The translations under genes and the position numbers were made by a program. This document shows positions 57,742 through 64,000 of a stretch of 64,000 bases of DNA, piece by piece. The notes under the pieces are model-generated. The model saw only the letters and a list, made by a program, of their open reading frames with translations, was not told where the DNA came from and did not search any database. Source of the stretch: Pseudomonas sp. FP2196. GTDB taxonomy: Bacteria > Pseudomonadota > Gammaproteobacteria > Pseudomonadales > Pseudomonadaceae. Every line of letters begins with the position of its first letter. Position 1 is the stretch's first letter. Location of the stretch: assembly GCF_030687715.1 (NCBI RefSeq), contig NZ_CP117445.1, positions 3,833,501 to 3,897,500 on the forward strand, read 5' to 3'.

Positions 57742-59076
57742 ATGACCCTGCGTGTTCTGTGCGTTTTTCTATTGAGTGGATGGCTGACGGTCTCTGCCGC
57801 TGCCCTGCCCATCCCTGAAAACGGCCCGGCCCTGCGCATTCAGGGTTCGAACACCATCGGTGCCGAACTTGGCCCGGCGCTGATCGAAGGTCTGTTGCAA
57901 GAACAAGGGTTGCTCAAGATCCACCGCGAAACGCCGGACAGCGCCAACGAACTGCGGATCGTCGGCCTGACTACCCAAGGCAAACGCGTCGCCGTGGAAA
58001 TCGCCGCCCACGGCTCCAGCACCGGGTTCACCGCGTTAAAAAACGCCAGCGCCGACCTTGCCGCCTCCTCCCGTCCGATCAAGGACGGCGAACTGCTCAG
58101 CCTGCAATCGCTCGGTGACCTGAAAGGCCCCGCTGCCGAGCAAGTCATCGCCATCGATGGGCTGGCGATCATCCTTCACCCCGACAATCCGCTGCAGCAG
58201 CTGGACACCGAACAACTGGCACGGATCTTCAGTGGCGAGGTGAAAACCTGGGAAGACCTCGGCGGCCGTGGCGGGGCGATTCATTTGTATGCACGCGATG
58301 ATCAGTCCGGCACCTACGACACGTTTAAGGAATTGGTCCTGAGTCGTCGTGGGAAAAATCTGAGTAGCGTTGCGAAAAGGTTTGAATCCAGCGAGCAATT
58401 GTCCGACGCCGTCAGCACCGATCCGCAAGGCATCGGTTTTATCGGTTTGCCTTATGTGCGCCAAGCGAAAACGGTGGCGATTGCCGATGGGGCTTCGCAA
58501 TCGATGTTGCCGCTGAGCAGCCTGATCGCCACCGAGGACTATCCCTTGTCCCGCCGGTTGTTCTTCTATACGCCGCCCAATAGCAAGAATCCCTGGGCGA
58601 AAGCATTGGCGGCGTTCGCGCAAAGTCGTCAGGGCCAGGCGATTGTGGCGGCCAACGGGTTCATCAGCCAGACCGTTCAGGCCATGACGGTCGCACCGAA
58701 TGCACTGATGCCCGAGGGTTACCAATCACTCAGCCGTCACGCCCAGCGTCTGACAGTGAACTTCCGTTTCGAGGAAGGCAGCGCGAACCTGGATAACAAG
58801 GCGCGGCAGGATCTGGCCCGGGTGCTCGACTATATAAAGCGTCAAAACAAGACGGATCGCACGGTGACGCTGATTGGGTTTGGTGATGCAAAGGACGACC
58901 CGGCGCGCGCGGACTTGCTATCGAAGCTGCGGGCGATGGCGGTACGGCGGGAATTGGTGAAGAACGGTGTGGTGTTGCGTGAGGTACGCGGGTTCGGCGC
59001 GCAAATGCCAGTGGCGGCGAACAGTGCCGATGAGGGACGGATCAAGAATCGGCGGGTTGAGGTTTGGGTGTATTGA
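57742..59076 (+). CDS. Periplasmic phosphate-binding-like protein fused to an OmpA domain
   Basis: A 444-residue exported protein. The signal peptide (VLCVFLLSGWLTVSAAA) is followed by a PstS-like type 2 periplasmic-binding domain at about 28-310, with IQGSNTIGAEL at its start and YARDDQSGTYDTFKELV. An OmpA C-terminal domain follows at about 335-444 (FRFEEGSANLDNKARQDLAR; RIKNRRVEVWVY) that should hold peptidoglycan. The Met at 57742 is used; a TTG seven codons upstream is also open. No pst transport genes are nearby, so it may sense or store anions at the cell wall. Function is not established. Confidence 0.85.
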   Translation: MTLRVLCVFLLSGWLTVSAAALPIPENGPALRIQGSNTIGAELGPALIEGLLQEQGLLKIHRETPDSANELRIVGLTTQGKRVAVEIAAHGSSTGFTALKNASADLAASSRPIKDGELLSLQSLGDLKGPAAEQVIAIDGLAIILHPDNPLQQLDTEQLARIFSGEVKTWEDLGGRGGAIHLYARDDQSGTYDTFKELVLSRRGKNLSSVAKRFESSEQLSDAVSTDPQGIGFIGLPYVRQAKTVAIADGASQSMLPLSSLIATEDYPLSRRLFFYTPPNSKNPWAKALAAFAQSRQGQAIVAANGFISQTVQAMTVAPNALMPEGYQSLSRHAQRLTVNFRFEEGSANLDNKARQDLARVLDYIKRQNKTDRTVTLIGFGDAKDDPARADLLSKLRAMAVRRELVKNGVVLREVRGFGAQMPVAANSADEGRIKNRRVEVWVY

Positions 59077-59097
59077 ATTGGTGGGTGGTACTGGCGC

Positions 59098-59172
59098 CAT
59101 CGCGAGCAGGCTCACTCCTACATTGGTCCTGAGTGAACCCGATCAATTGTAGGAGTGAGCCTGCTTGCGATG
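59098..59172. repeat. REP inverted pair
   Basis: CATCGCGAGCAGGCTCACTC and inverted GAGTGAGCCTGCTTGCGATG between convergent genes. Confidence 0.9.
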
Positions 59173-59192
59173 AACAATAACGCGGTGCTGGA

Positions 59193-60422
59193 TCAGCGCT
59201 CGCTACGCAGCATTTCCTTCGGCACATATTTGCCGATCTCGAACTTGCCGATTGCCGCGCGGTGCACTTCGTCCGGGCCGTCGGCCAGGCGCAGGGTACG
59301 TTGCATGGCATACATGTAGGCCAGCGGGAAATCGTTGGAAACCCCTGCCCCGCCATGGATCTGGATCGCCCGGTCGATCACGCGCAGCGCAACGTTGGGT
59401 GCGACGACTTTGATCTGCGCAATCTCACTCTTGGCCACTTTGTTGCCGACGGTGTCCATCATGTACGCCGCTTTCAGCGTCAGCAGACGCGCCATGTCGA
59501 TTTCCATCCGCGAGTCGGCGATCTTGTCGATGTTGCCACCCAAACGTGCCAGCGGTTTGCCAAATGCAGTGCGGCTCACCGAGCGTTTGCACATCAACTC
59601 CAGCGCACGCTCGGCCATGCCGATCGAACGCATGCAGTGGTGAATCCGGCCCGGGCCAAGGCGACCCTGAGCGATTTCGAAGCCGCGTCCTTCACCGAGC
59701 AGAACGTTTTCGTACGGCACCCGCACGTTGTCGAACAGCACTTCGGCGTGACCGTGCGGCGCATCGTCGTAACCGAATACCGGCAGCGGACGGACGATTT
59801 TCACGCCGGGGGTATCGACCGGCACGAGGATCATCGAGTGCTGGGCGTGACGCGGTGCATCGGGGTCGCTCAGGCCCATGAAGATCAGGATCTTGCAGCG
59901 CGGATCGCAGGCGCCTGAGGTCCACCACTTCTTGCCGTTGATCACCCACTCGTTACCATCGCGCACCGCGCGGGCGGCCATGTTGGTAGCGTCGGAAGAA
60001 GCCACATCCGGTTCGGTCATGGCGAATGCCGAACGGATCTCGCCGCGCAGCAGCGGTTCGAGCCAGCGTTGTTTCTGTTCTTCGTTGGCGTAACGCACCA
60101 AGACTTCCATGTTGCCGGTGTCCGGTGCCGAGCAGTTGAACGGCTCTGGTCCCAGCAAGGAGCGGCCCATGATTTCTGCCAGCGGTGCATATTCGAGGTT
60201 GGTCAGGCCGGCGCCGAGTTCCGATTCAGGCAGAAACAGGTTCCACAGACCTTCGGCCTTGGCCTTGGCTTTGAGCTCTTCCATGATCGCTGTCGGCTGC
60301 CAGCGGTCGCCCTCGGCAACCTGGCGTTCGAATACGGCTTCGGCCGGGTAAACGTAAGTGTCCATGAACGCGGTCACGCGCTCACGCAGTTCTTGCACCT
60401 TGGGCGAATAAGCGAAATCCAT
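59193..60422 (-). CDS. Acyl-CoA dehydrogenase
   Basis: A 409-residue FAD enzyme that introduces the alpha-beta double bond into acyl-CoA. FAD/substrate blocks are [16 protein letters not shown] and [12 protein letters not shown], and the C-terminal domain has [18 protein letters not shown]. The sequence is closest in style to the ACAD10/11-like group. The Met at 60422 ([10 protein letters not shown]) has GGGAG in front. It is divergent from a LysR gene that likely controls it. Chain-length preference is unknown. Confidence 0.9.
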   Translation of the reverse strand: MDFAYSPKVQELRERVTAFMDTYVYPAEAVFERQVAEGDRWQPTAIMEELKAKAKAEGLWNLFLPESELGAGLTNLEYAPLAEIMGRSLLGPEPFNCSAPDTGNMEVLVRYANEEQKQRWLEPLLRGEIRSAFAMTEPDVASSDATNMAARAVRDGNEWVINGKKWWTSGACDPRCKILIFMGLSDPDAPRHAQHSMILVPVDTPGVKIVRPLPVFGYDDAPHGHAEVLFDNVRVPYENVLLGEGRGFEIAQGRLGPGRIHHCMRSIGMAERALELMCKRSVSRTAFGKPLARLGGNIDKIADSRMEIDMARLLTLKAAYMMDTVGNKVAKSEIAQIKVVAPNVALRVIDRAIQIHGGAGVSNDFPLAYMYAMQRTLRLADGPDEVHRAAIGKFEIGKYVPKEMLRSER

Positions 60423-60537
60423 GAGCAGCTCCCGATGGTTAAGGCAGTTCTTGAGCACAGGTTGTTTAAGTCATGCAATCGATGCTAGAACAGCGCTGAT
60501 AATTTACCTAGCCTATTCTCGGCGTGTATAAACATTC

Positions 60538-60561
60538 ATCACCGATATATGATCCAGTGAT
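60538..60561. promoter_or_regulatory. Putative LysR site between the acyl-CoA dehydrogenase and lysR genes
   Basis: ATCAC-N14-GTGAT is an interrupted dyad in the 171-base divergent gap, about 33 bases before the lysR start. A LysR role is inferred from position only. Confidence 0.35.
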
Positions 60562-60593
60562 CGTCAGCCCTTAAAAACAAGAGAAGCCGCGTT

Positions 60594-61529
60594 ATGAATC
60601 TGAGCAAGGTCGACCTCAACCTTTTCATCGTCTTTGACGCGATCTACACCGAAGCCAACCTGACGCGCGCCGGGCAGATTGTCGGTATCACTCAGCCGGC
60701 GGTGTCCAACGCATTGGCGCGGTTGCGCGAAACCTTCAACGACCCGCTCTTTGTCCGTACCGCTCAGGGCATGGTGCCGACGCCGATGGCGCAGAACATC
60801 ATCGGCCCGGTACGCAACGCACTGTCGCTGTTGCGGGTGTCGGTTCAGGAAAGCCGTATCTTCAACCCGGCGCAAGCGGTCAAGACCTACCGCATCAGCA
60901 TGACCGACCTGACCGAAGCAGTGATTTTGCCGCCGCTGTTCCAACGCCTGCGCCGTCTGGCGCCAACAGTGATCATCGAAAGCTTCCTGTCCAAACGCCG
61001 GGAGACCACCAAGGAACTGGCGGCCGGGCGTCTGGATTTTGCCGTGGACGCGCCGCTCAACACCGACCCGCAGGTGCGCCACGTCAAGTTGATGGAAGAC
61101 CGTTACGTGTGTGCCATGCGCAAGGGCCATCCGATGGCAGGCAAGGAAAAGCTTTCCCTCGATGACTATCTGTCGCTGACCCATATCCACATTTCCAGCC
61201 GCCGCAGTGGTCTGGGTTATGTCGATCTGGCGCTGGGCAAAATGGGCATTCAACGCAAGATCGCCCTGCGCTCGCAGCATTACCTGATGGCGTCCCAGGT
61301 GATGCAGCAGACCGACATGGTCATGACCGTGCCGGAGCGGTTTGCCCGGCGGCATGAACTGCATGCGTTTAATCTGCCGGTCAATGATGTGCCGCCGGTG
61401 GAGACTCATTTGTATTGGCATGAAAGCACCGACCAGGACCCGGCGAATCGCTGGATGCGCGAGCAGATGATCGAGTTGTGCCAACAGGTGACGGCGCATG
61501 AGAAGAAGCTGGATAAGCAGGCAGTCTGA
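60594..61529 (+). CDS. LysR-family regulator
   Basis: A 311-residue regulator. The N-terminal winged helix-turn-helix reads EANLTRAGQIVGITQPAVSN, and DPLFVRTAQGMVPTPMA follows, as in the NahR/LinR-like branch. The effector domain covers about 90-300. It is divergent from the acyl-CoA dehydrogenase gene, its likely target; the inducer is unknown. Confidence 0.9.
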   Translation: MNLSKVDLNLFIVFDAIYTEANLTRAGQIVGITQPAVSNALARLRETFNDPLFVRTAQGMVPTPMAQNIIGPVRNALSLLRVSVQESRIFNPAQAVKTYRISMTDLTEAVILPPLFQRLRRLAPTVIIESFLSKRRETTKELAAGRLDFAVDAPLNTDPQVRHVKLMEDRYVCAMRKGHPMAGKEKLSLDDYLSLTHIHISSRRSGLGYVDLALGKMGIQRKIALRSQHYLMASQVMQQTDMVMTVPERFARRHELHAFNLPVNDVPPVETHLYWHESTDQDPANRWMREQMIELCQQVTAHEKKLDKQAV

Positions 61530-61535
61530 ACGCAG

Positions 61536-61616
61536 ATCAAAAGATCGCAGCCTTCGGCAGCGCCTGCATTTGGAATGCGCTCATCCTTTAATAGCCGCCG
61601 AAGGCTGCGGTCTTTT
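61536..61616. repeat. REP-like inverted repeat after lysR
   Basis: AAAAGATCGCAGCCTTCGGC and inverted GCCGAAGGCTGCGGTCTTTTT with a 40-base loop; the T-run could end lysR transcription. Confidence 0.8.
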
Positions 61617-61681
61617 TCATGCTTGACGTAAACGTCAACTCGCCATTAGCTTAGCGCCAAGACCTTTTTTCGAGCGCTTTC

Positions 61682-62080
61682 ATGAGCAGCCAGACCTATA
61701 GCATTTCCGACCTTGCCCGCGAGCTGGACATCACCACCCGGGCAATTCGCTTTTATGAAGAGCAAGGCCTGCTCAGCCCTGAGCGTCGCGGCCAGGAACG
61801 CATCTATTCGCCCCGCGACAAGGTCAGCCTGAAGCTGATCCTGCGCGGCAAGCGCATCGGTTTCTCGCTGGCCGAATGCCGCGAACTGATCGAACTCTAC
61901 GACCCGTCCAGCGGTAACACCAAACAGCTCAACAGCATGCTGGCGAAAATCAGCGAGCGGCGCGAACAGCTTGAGCAGCAGTTGCTCGACATCGAACAGA
62001 TGAAGCTGGAACTCGACACCGCCGAAGAGCGCTGCGTGCAGGCGTTGGAGCAGACGCTCAAGAGCCAGCAGGCCATTTAA
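61682..62080 (+). CDS. liuR: MerR-family regulator, LiuR-like
   Basis: A 132-residue MerR-type regulator. The DNA-binding domain begins YSISDLARELDITTRAIRFY and the C-terminal half is a dimerising coiled coil (about 80-125). Close similarity in wording to LiuR (GLLSPERRGQERIYSPRD; LAECRELIELYDPSSGN) and the HMG-CoA lyase gene just downstream point to control of leucine/isovalerate breakdown. The liuABCD genes that usually follow are not here. Confidence 0.82.
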   Translation: MSSQTYSISDLARELDITTRAIRFYEEQGLLSPERRGQERIYSPRDKVSLKLILRGKRIGFSLAECRELIELYDPSSGNTKQLNSMLAKISERREQLEQQLLDIEQMKLELDTAEERCVQALEQTLKSQQAI

Positions 62081-62100
62081 CCAATCCACACAAATCCCCC

Positions 62101-62190
62101 TGTAGGAGTGAGCCTGCTCGCGATTGCCATTTCACATTCAACAGAAATGTTGACTGATCCAGCTCTGTCGCGAGCAGGCTCACGCCTACA
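62101..62190. repeat. REP inverted pair
   Basis: TGTAGGAGTGAGCCTGCTCG and inverted GAGCAGGCTCACGCCTACA between the liuR-like gene and HMG-CoA lyase. Confidence 0.92.
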
Positions 62191-62230
62191 AGGGTTCTCC
62201 ATGTATTCAAGAAAATCAGCAGGTCAGCCC

Positions 62231-63130
62231 ATGTCCCTCCCCTCCCAAGTACGCCTGATCGAAGTCGGCCCGCGCGATGGCCTGCAAAACGAAGCGCAAC
62301 CCATCAGCGTCGCCGACAAGGTGCAACTGGTCGACGCCTTGAGCGCCGCCGGTCTTGGCTATATAGAAGTCGGCAGTTTCGTCTCGCCGAAGTGGGTGCC
62401 GCAGATGGCCGGTTCCGCCGAGGTGTTCGCGCAGATCCAGCGCAAACCCGGCGTGACCTACGGCGCATTGGCACCGAATCTGCGTGGGTTTGAAGACGCC
62501 ATTGCCGCCGGGGTCAAGGAAGTCGCGGTGTTCGCCGCTGCCTCCGAGGCGTTCTCGCAGCGCAACATTAATTGTTCGATCAGCGAGAGCCTGGCGCGGT
62601 TTGCGCCGATCATGGAAGCGGCGAAACAGCACGGCGTTACCGTACGCGGTTACGTTTCCTGCGTGCTCGGCTGCCCATATGAAGGCACGGTCGCGCCGGA
62701 GCAAGTGGCGATGGTCGCGCGTGAGTTGTACGCGATGGGCTGCTATGAAGTCTCGCTGGGCGACACCATCGGCACGGGCACCGCAGGCGCGACCCGTCGC
62801 TTGTTCGAAGTGGTGTCGGCACAAGTACCGCGGGAGAAACTCGCCGGACATTTCCACGACACTTACGGCCAGGCCATGGCCAACGTCTACGCCAGTCTGC
62901 TCGAGGGGATTGCGGTGTTCGACAGCTCTATCGCCGGACTCGGCGGCTGCCCATACGCCAAAGGCGCGAGCGGTAACGTCGCTACTGAAGACGTGGTGTA
63001 CCTGCTCAATGGCCTCGGTATCGAGACCGGTATCGACCTGGACGCCTTGATTGCTGCGGGTCAGCAAATCAGCCATGTGCTCGGCCGCCCGAGCGGTTCG
63101 CGCGTGGCCAAGGCCCGTGGCGCGCAGTGA
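62231..63130 (+). CDS. mvaB: Hydroxymethylglutaryl-CoA lyase
   Basis: A 299-residue TIM-barrel enzyme that splits HMG-CoA to acetoacetate and acetyl-CoA, the last step of leucine breakdown. Active-site blocks are VGPRDGLQNE (R15, D16), GHFHDTYG (H207, H209) and GLGGCPYAKGASGNVATED with catalytic C240. The frame is open back to 62108 through a REP pair; the Met at 62231 is the family start. It is called liuE when within a liu operon. Confidence 0.93.
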   Translation: MSLPSQVRLIEVGPRDGLQNEAQPISVADKVQLVDALSAAGLGYIEVGSFVSPKWVPQMAGSAEVFAQIQRKPGVTYGALAPNLRGFEDAIAAGVKEVAVFAAASEAFSQRNINCSISESLARFAPIMEAAKQHGVTVRGYVSCVLGCPYEGTVAPEQVAMVARELYAMGCYEVSLGDTIGTGTAGATRRLFEVVSAQVPREKLAGHFHDTYGQAMANVYASLLEGIAVFDSSIAGLGGCPYAKGASGNVATEDVVYLLNGLGIETGIDLDALIAAGQQISHVLGRPSGSRVAKARGAQ

Positions 63131-63139
63131 GGGAGATGG

Positions 63140-63180
63140 TGTTACCGCGGCGTCCGGAGTGTGGTCGCAAGCGAGTAACA
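63140..63180. promoter_or_regulatory. CbrB-like activator half-sites upstream of the small RNA
   Basis: TGTTAC (63140-63145) and its inverted partner GTAACA (63175-63180) match the half-sites known for CbrB. They lie about 110-150 bases before the predicted RNA start. The spacing between them (29 bases) is wider than a simple dyad. Confidence 0.6.
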
Positions 63181-63262
63181 CGGAAACAAATTGTCTGGTT
63201 CTGGCTAAGCTAAAAATCCCGCAAAAAGATCAAGCTATTGATTTATAAGGATTTTTAAAAGT

Positions 63263-63278
63263 TGGCACGCGTTCTGCT
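63263..63278 (+). promoter_or_regulatory. Sigma-54 promoter of the CrcY-like RNA
   Basis: TGGCACGCGTTCTGCT has GG and GC at -24/-12 spacing, with one mismatch to TGGCAC-N5-TTGC. The predicted start is near 63288. Confidence 0.8.
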
Positions 63279-63287
63279 ATCTCTATG

Positions 63288-63661
63288 GCATAACAAGAAT
63301 AAAAAGCAGCAAACCAATAAAAATAAGACGTACCGACTCTGACATAACAAAAACAACACGGCAGAGACGCAGCTAACAGATTTTTTTGGAGAAGGTGTGC
63401 TTTTCAGGGTGCTCTCAGGAGTGACCCGCAACCGGGCAGAGAACAATAAAACTACCTTCAGGTAGCTCCCGAATCGGTTGGATCGTTTAACGAGAAAGCA
63501 GATCAGCGCTCAAAAAAATACGTTTGCTCTTGACCCCGGATGGGGGTCGCCAAAAACAGCGGTAAAGGGCCACGGTTGCCAAAAACAACAACAGACCGCC
63601 CCTCAATAATAAAAAAGAGCACGCGACGACAAAATTAAAGGGGAGCTTCGGCTCCCCTTTG
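63288..63661 (+). ncRNA. crcY: CrcY-type small RNA that titrates Crc/Hfq
   Basis: No protein gene is credible in the 668-base gap after HMG-CoA lyase. A transcript of about 370 bases is predicted between a sigma-54 promoter and a strong terminator. It holds repeated A-rich Hfq/Crc-type motifs: AACAAGAATAAAAAG (63293), CAATAAAAATAAG (63315), AACAAAAACAACA (63347), AACAATAAAAC (63442), CAAAAACA (63551), CAAAAACAACAACA (63580) and CAATAATAAAAAAG (63604). Size, CbrB-like sites and position next to mvaB fit CrcY of P. putida, which relieves catabolite repression when CbrAB is active. The name rests on recall, not on a search. Confidence 0.78.
63637..63660. terminator. Terminator of the CrcY-like RNA
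   Basis: AAAGGGGAGC, loop TTCG, GCTCCCCTTT: a perfect 10-bp stem with T/A tracts at both ends, so it could work in both directions. Confidence 0.88.
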
Positions 63662-63697
63662 TGCTTTCTGTGATTCCTGTTTTCACCGCATATCCCT

Positions 63698-63786
63698 TGT
63701 AGCAGTGAGCCTGCTCGCGATAGCGTCGTGTCAGTCGATGAAAATATTGACTGGTACACCGCTATCGCGAGCAGGCTCACTCCTAC
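63698..63786. repeat. REP inverted pair
   Basis: TGTAGCAGTGAGCCTGCTCG and inverted GAGCAGGCTCACTCCTACA between the small RNA and the synthetase gene. Confidence 0.92.
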
Positions 63787-63798
63787 AGGGGTTTTGTG

Positions 63799-64000
63799 TC
63801 AGGCGAGCTTTTCGCGTAGTTCCTCGATACTGATCTCACGCATCCTGAATTTCTGGATCTTGCCCGTCACCGTCATCGGAAACTCTTCGACGAACTTGAA
63901 GTGTCGCGGCGTCTTGAAGTGTGCGATGCGCTCCTTGCACCAGGTTTGCAGCTCCAACTCGGAAGCGCTGTGACCGGGGTGAAACTTGATCCAGGCAACA
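63799..64000 (-). CDS. AMP-binding acyl-CoA synthetase, C-terminal end only
   Basis: The last 66 codons or so of an ANL-superfamily acyl-CoA synthetase; the rest lies beyond the window. Reading the minus strand, VAWIKFHPGHSAS, CKERIAHFKTPRH and FPMTVTGKIQKFRMRE are the usual C-terminal domain, with the catalytic lysine in TGKIQK. It is convergent with mvaB. Activation of a short or branched acid would fit the neighbourhood, but the substrate is not shown. Confidence 0.88.
   Translation of the reverse strand, partial: VAWIKFHPGHSASELELQTWCKERIAHFKTPRHFKFVEEFPMTVTGKIQKFRMREISIEELREKLA

Noticed and set aside
63255..63780. Small minus-strand open frames of 63 and 97 codons after mvaB
   Set aside because: They lie within the CrcY-like RNA and a REP pair, and have repeat-derived or low-complexity sequence.

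Overview
This window is chromosomal DNA from a Pseudomonas, most likely of the P. fluorescens group. The evidence is a fused nuoCD gene inside a nuoA-N-type operon, the OprD-family porin, DUF6124 and DUF2790 genes, a czcCBA/czcRS locus, and many Pseudomonas-type REP pairs with cores such as GTAGGAGTGAGCCTGCTCGC and GGAGCTGCCGAAGGCTGCGA. Coding regions are GC-rich and tightly packed.

Layout. 1-14416 holds most of the complex I operon (3' part of nuoB, nuoCD, E to N), closed by a strong terminator. 14417-20400 is accessory: a HigBA-type toxin-antitoxin pair, an OprD porin, a GNAT/DUF1778 (TacAT-type) pair, a DUF6124 gene, and a complete IS256-family insertion sequence with an 8-bp target duplication. 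20380-29397 is a metal-resistance island: two small secreted AEGGGDRTF proteins, czcA-czcB-czcC, and the divergent two-component genes czcR-czcS. 29731-30344 is a Phd/PIN (VapBC-like) pair next to a tandem REP array. 30850-39041 is a glpSTPQUV-type ABC importer operon with a sigma-54 promoter and a divergent AcoR-type activator. 39148-45186 has an MFS exporter, cysS, glnS, ppiB and lpxH. 45295-50139 is a marR-OMF-emrA-emrB tripartite drug efflux operon with two palindromic operators. 50332-56446 is a GNAT gene followed by tamA-tamB. 56775-64000 has xthA, a periplasmic-binding/OmpA fusion, an acyl-CoA dehydrogenase with divergent LysR, a LiuR-like MerR regulator, HMG-CoA lyase, a CrcY-type small RNA, and the end of an acyl-CoA synthetase.

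How the genes work together. The nuo genes build one NADH:quinone oxidoreductase. CzcCBA forms an inner-membrane to outer-membrane metal pump whose operator-like box is shared with the small secreted protein genes, so CzcRS probably controls both. The sigma-54 activator at 37203 faces the glp operon across repeated TGAACA boxes and a -24/-12 promoter. The region after HMG-CoA lyase carries CbrB-like half-sites, a -24/-12 promoter, an A-rich transcript and a terminator. This is the layout of a catabolite-repression Crc/Hfq-titrating RNA.

The most rewarding second looks are the CrcY-like RNA, the shared metal operator, the glp control region, the inverted-repeat element split by the insertion sequence, and the absence of liuABCD between the liuR-like gene and HMG-CoA lyase. 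I saw no CRISPR array, rRNA, tRNA or prophage. No wholly new multi-gene system was evident.
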